Source of the DNA: an uncultured Gemmatimonadota bacterium
GTDB lineage: Bacteria > Gemmatimonadota > Gemmatimonadetes > Gemmatimonadales > GWC2-71-9
Length of the DNA: 9,163 nucleotides
Assembly: GCA_913009915.1 (NCBI GenBank)
Contig: CAJVYZ010000079.1
Span: forward strand, 1-9,163
Direction: 5' to 3'
The translations under genes and the position numbers were made by a program. Within the stretch, counting starts at the first letter, position 1. Every line of letters starts with the position of its first letter. Shown here one piece after another: positions 5,387-9,163 of this stretch. The notes under the pieces were generated by a model that searched no databases, was not told the origin of the DNA, and saw nothing but the letters and a program-made list of their open reading frames with translations.

Positions 5387-7890
5387 CAGACAATCCGCAG
5401 TCCGATCCACTCCAGGAATACCGCGCCAAGCGGACCGTGGAGCAGACGCCCGAGCCGGCGGGAACGGTCTCGCGGGCGCCGGGCCATCTGTTCGTGTTCC
5501 ACCAGCACGCCGCCCGCCGGCTGCACTGGGATCTGCGGCTGGAGCTGAACGGGGTGCTGATGTCATGGGCGGTCCCCAAGGGCCCCTCGCTCAATCCCAA
5601 TGACAAGCGGCTGGCGGTCCACGTGGAGGACCATCCGGTGGAGTACGGGGACTTCGAGGGCACCATTCCCGAAGGAAACTATGGCGCGGGTGCTGTCATC
5701 GTGTGGGATCGAGGAGCGTGGGTACCCATCGGCGATCCTGAGGAGGGACTCGAGAAGGGCAAGCTGTTGTTCGAACTGCGCGGCTACAAGTGCAAGGGAA
5801 AATGGACGCTCGTCAAGATCAAGAAAGAGGTGAAGGAGTGGCTCCTCATCAAGGAGCGGGACGCCTACGCCGTGTGGGATGAGCACGAGTTTCCCGCGGG
5901 ATCGGTGTGGTCCGGGCTCACGGTGGAGGAGCTGGCGGAGGGAAGGGATGCCGGTGAGGCGATACGCGCGGAGTTGGTGGAGCTGGGTGTGCCGCGGTCG
6001 GCGGTGGCGCCGGAGTCGGTGGAGATCATGCTGGCGGAGTCGCGTCCCCGGCCGTTCAGCAAGCCCGGCTGGATTTTTGAACTAAAGCTCGACGGCTACC
6101 GCATCATCGCCGGCCTGCGGGAAGGCCAGGTGACGCTGCTGACCCGGAACGGACACGACGTCACCGCGAGTTTCCCGGAAATCGCCAAGGCTATTCGAGC
6201 ATTGCCGTATGAGGCCCTAGTACTCGACGGCGAGTTGATCGGCCTCGACGACAAGGGCCGGCCGTCGTTTCAACGACTGCAGCTACGCGCCAAGCTGACC
6301 CGCCCGCTGGAAGTGAAGCGCGCCGCGCTCGAGGCCCCGACCACGTTCTTTGCGTTCGACCTGTTGGGGTTCGAGGATTTCGATCTCCGCAACTTGCCAC
6401 TTACGGAACGCAAGGCGCTGCTCCGGCGGATACTCCCCGCGGTAGGCGCCGTGCCCTACGTCGAACACTTCGAGGAAGAAGGCGAGGCCCTGTTCGACCG
6501 GGTGCGCGACCTGCGGCTGGAGGGGATCGTGGGCAAGAAGGCCGACGCGCCCTACCGGGGGGGTCGGTCGGCGGATTGGGTCAAGATACGCGCCGACCTG
6601 GTGGACGATTTCGTCGTGGTCGGCTTCAGCGCCCCGAAAGGATCGCGCACCGGGTTCGGCGCCCTGCACCTGGCCGACTACGTAGATGGAGAGCTGACGT
6701 ACGCCGGGCGAGTGGGGTCCGGGTTCTCCAGCGACGACCTGGACGAGGTGCGCCGGCAACTGGAACAGCGAATACGGCCGGACCCGCCATGCACCGGCCC
6801 AGTGCCGTCGTCGGGAGAGCACACCTGGGTGGAACCCGAATTGATGTGTGAGGTGCGTTATAAGGAATGGACCGGAGACGGCGTCTTGCGCCAGCCGGTG
6901 TTTCTCAATTTCCGGGACGACCAGCCGCTCGAGGAGTGCATCCGCCAGGTCAGCAGGCCGGCGCTCGACGAGCCGTCCACCCTCGAGGCGCCGGAACCGG
7001 TGGAGCGGGTGGTGCGCTTCTCCAACCTCGATAAAGTCTTCTGGCCCGATGAGGGGTACACCAAGGGTGACCTGATCAACTACTACCGCGAGGTTGCTCC
7101 CTGGGCGCTACCATTCTTGAAGCACCGGCCGGTGGTGCTGACCCGCTATCCCGACGGGATCGACGGCAAATCGTTCTTCCAGAAGGACGCCCCCAAGTTC
7201 GTACCCGAGTGGATGCACCTCGAGCGGATGTGGAGCGAGGACTCGCAGCGCGACATCCTCTACTTCGTGGCCGACAACGTCGAGTCGCTCCTGTACATCG
7301 CCAACATGGGAACCATTCCGTTGCACCTGTGGGCCAGCCGGGTGGGGACCATCGAACGGCCCGACTGGGTGATTCTCGACCTCGATCCCAAGGACGCTCC
7401 GTTCGGCGATGTCGTCACCCTGGCGCTAGCGGCTCACCAACTGTGCGCCGACGTGGGGTTACCGAACTACGTCAAGACCAGCGGCTCGTCGGGACTCCAC
7501 GTCCTGATACCCCTCGGCCGGCTGTGCACCTACGAGCAGGCCAAGTCGATCGGGGAACTCTTTGCCCGGATCCTGGCGGCAGAGCACCCGGACATTGCCA
7601 CCATCACCAGACGACCCGCCAGCCGGGAGGGGAAGGTGTACCTCGATTACTTGCAGAACGGACGGGGGAAGCTGGTGGTGGCTCCGTACAGCGTCCGGCC
7701 GTTACCGGGCGCTCCAGTGTCGACCCCGCTCGAGTGGGATGAGGTAGACGACAGCCTAGACCTGGCCCACTATACCATCGCCACGGTACCCCGGCGGGTC
7801 CAGAGCCTGGGGCAGCGGTTGATTGAGCCGGTCATTAGTGAGGTGCCGGACCTGGCGGGGGCGTTTGAGGAGCTAGGAGCGAGGAGCTAG
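5377..7890 (+). CDS. ligD: LigD, multifunctional NHEJ ligase (phosphoesterase-ligase-polymerase)
   Basis: An 837-residue cytoplasmic DNA-repair enzyme that trims, fills and seals double-strand ends bound by Ku. Phosphoesterase domain (about residues 10-165): HxxxxxHxDxR as His44, His50, Asp52, Arg54, plus His86 in VEDHP and IPEGNYGAG at 97-105. These match the known catalytic set. ATP-dependent ligase domain (about 205-500): motif I KLDGYR with nucleophile Lys237, motif III FFAFD at 324-328, motif IV EGIVGKK at 382-388, motif V WVKIR at 401-405, then an OB fold. Archaeo-eukaryotic-primase-type polymerase domain (about 545-825): Asp668 and Asp670 in DLDP, SGSSGLHV at 702-709, and Asp757 in YLDYLQN. 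All visible catalytic residues are intact. The domain order is that of Pseudomonas LigD, not of mycobacteria. The ATG at 5377 is chosen because the frame upstream to 5191 would run antisense through ku. The last codons merge into a 7-bp-period repeat. Confidence 0.97.
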   Translation: MAATDNPQSDPLQEYRAKRTVEQTPEPAGTVSRAPGHLFVFHQHAARRLHWDLRLELNGVLMSWAVPKGPSLNPNDKRLAVHVEDHPVEYGDFEGTIPEGNYGAGAVIVWDRGAWVPIGDPEEGLEKGKLLFELRGYKCKGKWTLVKIKKEVKEWLLIKERDAYAVWDEHEFPAGSVWSGLTVEELAEGRDAGEAIRAELVELGVPRSAVAPESVEIMLAESRPRPFSKPGWIFELKLDGYRIIAGLREGQVTLLTRNGHDVTASFPEIAKAIRALPYEALVLDGELIGLDDKGRPSFQRLQLRAKLTRPLEVKRAALEAPTTFFAFDLLGFEDFDLRNLPLTERKALLRRILPAVGAVPYVEHFEEEGEALFDRVRDLRLEGIVGKKADAPYRGGRSADWVKIRADLVDDFVVVGFSAPKGSRTGFGALHLADYVDGELTYAGRVGSGFSSDDLDEVRRQLEQRIRPDPPCTGPVPSSGEHTWVEPELMCEVRYKEWTGDGVLRQPVFLNFRDDQPLEECIRQVSRPALDEPSTLEAPEPVERVVRFSNLDKVFWPDEGYTKGDLINYYREVAPWALPFLKHRPVVLTRYPDGIDGKSFFQKDAPKFVPEWMHLERMWSEDSQRDILYFVADNVESLLYIANMGTIPLHLWASRVGTIERPDWVILDLDPKDAPFGDVVTLALAAHQLCADVGLPNYVKTSGSSGLHVLIPLGRLCTYEQAKSIGELFARILAAEHPDIATITRRPASREGKVYLDYLQNGRGKLVVAPYSVRPLPGAPVSTPLEWDEVDDSLDLAHYTIATVPRRVQSLGQRLIEPVISEVPDLAGAFEELGARS

Positions 7891-7967
7891 GAGCAGGCTG
7901 GTGGCTAGTGGCTGGTCGCTGGTGGCTGGTGGCTGGTCGCTGGTCGCTGGTGGCCGGTGGCTGGTGG
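7867..7967. repeat. Heptanucleotide repeat tract crossing the ligD stop codon
   Basis: Positions 7867-7880 and 7881-7894 are identical 14-mers (GAGGAGCTAGGAGC), each itself two 7-bp units. After one base, ten units of the 7-mer GGCTGGT and variants (GGCTAGT, CGCTGGT, GGCCGGT) run from 7896 to 7965, followed by GG. The whole 101 bp therefore keeps a 7-bp period with one phase slip. The ligD stop codon (7888-7890) lies in the second 14-mer, so the repeat encodes the last residues EELGARS. Such tracts arise by slippage during replication, and the copy number may vary between strains. Confidence 0.9.
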
Positions 7968-8004
7968 AGACGTTTCAGGGTGTGGAACGGTGGTGGGAAC
8001 CCGC

Positions 8005-8033
8005 TCGACATCGGGGTGTGTTTCCTGTAGTAT
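8005..8033 (+). promoter_or_regulatory. Sigma70-like promoter for the putative lipoprotein gene
   Basis: TCGACA at 8005-8010 (5 of 6 to the -35 consensus) is followed after exactly 17 bp by TAGTAT at 8028-8033 (4 of 6 to the -10 consensus). Transcription would start near 8040, giving a leader of about 40 bases that contains the ribosome binding site at 8071-8076. The spacing and gene position are good; the -10 is only fair. Confidence 0.5.
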
Positions 8034-8056
8034 CAGTATCGTCACCAGAGTATCAG
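8029..8056. repeat. Two AGTATCAG direct repeats, 20 bp apart
   Basis: AGTATCAG occurs at 8029-8036 and 8049-8056, two helical turns apart. The first copy overlaps the proposed -10 element and the second lies in the early transcribed region. This is a typical place for a repressor to bind, though two 8-mers alone are modest evidence. Confidence 0.35.
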
Positions 8057-8070
8057 CAGCCAGAATTGGC

Positions 8071-8076
8071 GGGAGG
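8071..8076 (+). promoter_or_regulatory. Shine-Dalgarno GGGAGG deciding a GTG start
   Basis: GGGAGG at 8071-8076 is five bases before the GTG at 8082. The ATG at 8077 is too close, and the ATG at 8080 opens a frame that stops after four codons, so GTG 8082 is the supported start. Confidence 0.75.
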
Positions 8077-8081
8077 ATGAT

Positions 8082-8636
8082 GTGCCCAGGATAACTAGTG
8101 TGTTGCTGTTGCCGTTGGCGTGGTATGCCATGGGCTGCGCTGAGGGCAAGGCGGGTGACGATCGAGCTGCCGATTCCGGCCGGGATCTCACGACAGTGAA
8201 CTCCGACATCGGTGGCGATGGCGTGGCGTCCGACCTGGAATTGGGCCGGACCGATGCTCCACCGGAGACACCGGTCACGGTGGCCGTGGAGCCAGCCCCG
8301 GAAATGAGCGGGACGGCCGGATCTTCCGAGTCCGAGGCGCCGGCACCGGCGCCGGCCCTGGTGTCGTTCACCGACGGCATCGATCTGGCCAGCGAGCCGA
8401 CCATCATAGACGGCTCGCTCCCCATATTGGGGGCGGGGTCGGGGACGCTGCTCCGGCCGGGAGTAACGATCGCCGCGGCCGGCAATCCGATCGAATTGTT
8501 CCGGCCCACGCGGGCGGGTGAGAGCCCGTGGCCCGAAGCCCGTACCGGTGAGTTCGCGACCGTCAGTCGGGACGGCATTGGGCTGGTCATCGGGAGGGGT
8601 GGCGGGGGACATTGTCCGGCGCCGGGCCTTTACTGA
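8082..8636 (+). CDS. Small putative lipoprotein, function unknown
   Basis: A 184-residue protein. The N-terminus (MPRITSVLLLPLAWYAMGC) is a short lipoprotein-type signal: one Arg, a hydrophobic core, then Cys19. The residues before Cys19 (YAMG) are a poor match to the usual L-A/S-G/A-C lipobox, so lipidation is probable rather than certain. The mature part begins acidic and Gly/Ala/Pro-rich (about residues 20-95), like a flexible tether, then has a more ordered stretch (ALVSFTDGIDLASEPTIIDGSLPILGAGSG). It ends in a glycine run and CPAPGLY. I recognise no family. The case for a real gene is contextual: a sigma70-like promoter at 8005-8033, a strong Shine-Dalgarno before the GTG start, and a strong terminator 26 bp after the stop. 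The longer minus-strand frames over the same DNA have none of these. Confidence 0.7.
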   Translation: MPRITSVLLLPLAWYAMGCAEGKAGDDRAADSGRDLTTVNSDIGGDGVASDLELGRTDAPPETPVTVAVEPAPEMSGTAGSSESEAPAPAPALVSFTDGIDLASEPTIIDGSLPILGAGSGTLLRPGVTIAAAGNPIELFRPTRAGESPWPEARTGEFATVSRDGIGLVIGRGGGGHCPAPGLY

Positions 8637-8662
8637 CCGGCTTGGGCCGATGGTATTGATCG

Positions 8663-8700
8663 AAAGCCGCCGGACATAGGGTCCGGCGGCTTTGTTGTTT
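8663..8700 (+). terminator. Strong intrinsic terminator after the lipoprotein gene
   Basis: AAAGCCGCCGGAC at 8663-8675 pairs perfectly with GTCCGGCGGCTTT at 8681-8693 around the loop ATAGG, and TTTGTTGTTT completes the tail. The 13-bp GC-rich stem plus T-rich tail is a textbook rho-independent terminator. The A run on the other arm gives a short U tract on the minus strand, so it can also stop transcription of the gene coming from 9088. Confidence 0.92.
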
Positions 8701-8716
8701 CGGTGTCCGGCCACAC

Positions 8717-8746
8717 GAAGGCCCGCCCCACATGGGGCGGGCCTTC
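8717..8746. terminator. Second strong hairpin, probable terminator of the minus-strand gene
   Basis: GAAGGCCCGCCCCA at 8717-8730 pairs perfectly with TGGGGCGGGCCTTC at 8733-8746 (14 bp, with the inner pairs probably opened to give a tetraloop or larger). It lies 30 bp beyond the minus-strand stop at 8777. The flanking bases are only weakly U-rich, so it may need the second hairpin or act as a transcription barrier and RNA stabiliser. Confidence 0.75.
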
Positions 8747-8776
8747 TCTCGTGCGGCAGGCAAGATCGTGTTGTGG

Positions 8777-9088
8777 TTACGATCGCGTGATGATCTTCTG
8801 ACCGCACTGGGTGTGCTCGATAGTGATGGTAGTCGTCTCACCGTTACGCGACACCTGGGCCACGATCACACCGGCGTCGAAGCGCGGGGCCACGGTACAG
8901 TCGGCGTTGAAGTGGAGCGGTGTCGTCGTCTGGATCACTACGTTGAAAGTCGCGGACTCGTTTCGGACCCAGGTGCTGTTGCCGTCGAAACTCCAGGTAC
9001 CGCTGGGGAACCGGGCGCCGTGCTGAATGGAGCCCGCCACGTCGGCCACGAACATCGCGTTCCAGTTCTTCATGTGCTCGGCCGTATT
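8777..9088 (-). CDS. Probable secreted beta-rich protein, C-terminal fragment
   Basis: The last 103 residues of a protein whose N-terminus is beyond the contig end. The frame stays open into the adapter, which adds a false start (MIRRPPRSTLFPYTTLFRS) that must be removed. The real part alternates polar and hydrophobic residues in short strands (GTWSFDGNSTWVR, ATFNVVIQTTTPLHF, GVIVAQVSRNGETTTITIEH). It has many Thr/Ser/Asn and two cysteines (Cys64 and Cys95 of the fragment) that could form a disulfide. This suggests a beta-sandwich outside the cytoplasm. I do not recognise the family. The TAA stop at 8777 is followed on the minus strand by the two hairpins. Confidence 0.65.
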   Translation of the reverse strand, partial: NTAEHMKNWNAMFVADVAGSIQHGARFPSGTWSFDGNSTWVRNESATFNVVIQTTTPLHFNADCTVAPRFDAGVIVAQVSRNGETTTITIEHTQCGQKIITRS

Positions 9089-9163
9089 AGATCGGAAGAG
9101 CGTCGTGTAGGGAAAGAGTGTAGATCTCGGTGGTCGCCGTATCATTAAAAAAAAAAAAATAAC
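9089..9163. other. Illumina P5 universal adapter plus poly-A run-off (artefact)
   Basis: Positions 9089-9146 are the full 58-base reverse complement of the TruSeq universal (P5) adapter, from AGATCGGAAGAGCGTCG to the flow-cell end ATCATT. Positions 9147-9159 are 13 A, as base callers report after the template ends, followed by TAAC. The biological sequence stops at 9088. Confidence 0.98.

Noticed and set aside
4451..5566. 371-codon minus-strand frame overlapping ku
   Set aside because: It is a shadow of ku in another frame, rich in Arg/Gly/Pro, and it also runs antisense into ligD.
7905..8807. 300-codon minus-strand frame ending in repeated PATSHQ units
   Set aside because: The peptide repeat is just the 7-bp DNA repeat at 7896-7965 read in one frame. 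The frame also crosses two terminator hairpins and lies opposite a gene with its own promoter and RBS.
105..9088. CRISPR array, tRNA, rRNA, insertion sequence or phage genes
   Set aside because: I found no regularly spaced repeats with unique spacers, no tRNA-like cloverleaf, no rRNA segment, and no transposase or integrase motifs.
8732..9148. 138-codon plus-strand frame at the right end
   Set aside because: It starts within a terminator hairpin and ends in adapter sequence. It is antisense to the beta-rich protein fragment.
9147..9163. Poly-A tail as evidence of a cDNA or retroelement
   Set aside because: It directly follows the flow-cell end of the P5 adapter, where run-off base calls give A. 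It is not biological.

Overview
This window is an assembled Illumina contig from a high-GC bacterium. Only positions 105-9088 are biological. Positions 1-104 hold a complete reverse-complemented TruSeq P7/index adapter preceded by run-off noise. Positions 9089-9163 hold a complete P5 universal adapter followed by poly-A. The genes look like those of a free-living soil or sediment bacterium: GC-rich codons, a Ku/LigD end-joining pair, GufA-like ZIP transporters, a MerR-TPR fusion and an AraC-type regulator with an unknown N-terminal half. The overall flavour fits Gemmatimonadota, Acidobacteriota or similar phyla, but no 16S or other phylogenetic marker is present, so this is only a guess.

Layout. 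(1) 105-483, minus strand: N-terminal part of a membrane-anchored, possibly thioredoxin-fold protein, cut by the contig end. (2) 484-1067: a long stretch with no convincing gene. (3) 1068-1823, plus strand: regulator with an AraC-like DNA-binding half. (4) 1824-2161: convergent intergenic stretch with several inverted repeats. (5) 2162-5349, minus strand: a tightly packed probable operon read as ku, a MerR-HTH/TPR protein, then two paralogous ZIP-family metal transporters (gaps of 28, 3 and 4 bp). (6) 5377-7890, plus strand: ligD, a three-domain NHEJ enzyme in the order phosphoesterase-ligase-polymerase. It is divergent from ku across only 27 bp. (7) 7867-7967: a 7-bp-period repeat tract that begins inside the ligD 3' end. 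(8) 8082-8636, plus strand: a small putative lipoprotein with a recognisable promoter, a strong RBS and a terminator. (9) Two strong hairpins, 8663-8693 and 8717-8746. (10) 8777-9088, minus strand: C-terminal part of a probable secreted beta-rich protein, cut by the other contig end.

How it may work together. Ku binds DNA double-strand ends and recruits LigD, which trims, fills and seals them. Their start codons are 27 bp apart, and the only promoter-like sequence visible is one symmetrical TATA core that could fire in both directions, so the pair is probably co-regulated. Ku is followed in the same direction by a regulator-like protein and two divalent-metal importers. The LigD nuclease and polymerase reactions are known to prefer manganese, so a link between metal uptake and end-joining is the most interesting biological hypothesis here. 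It remains inference.
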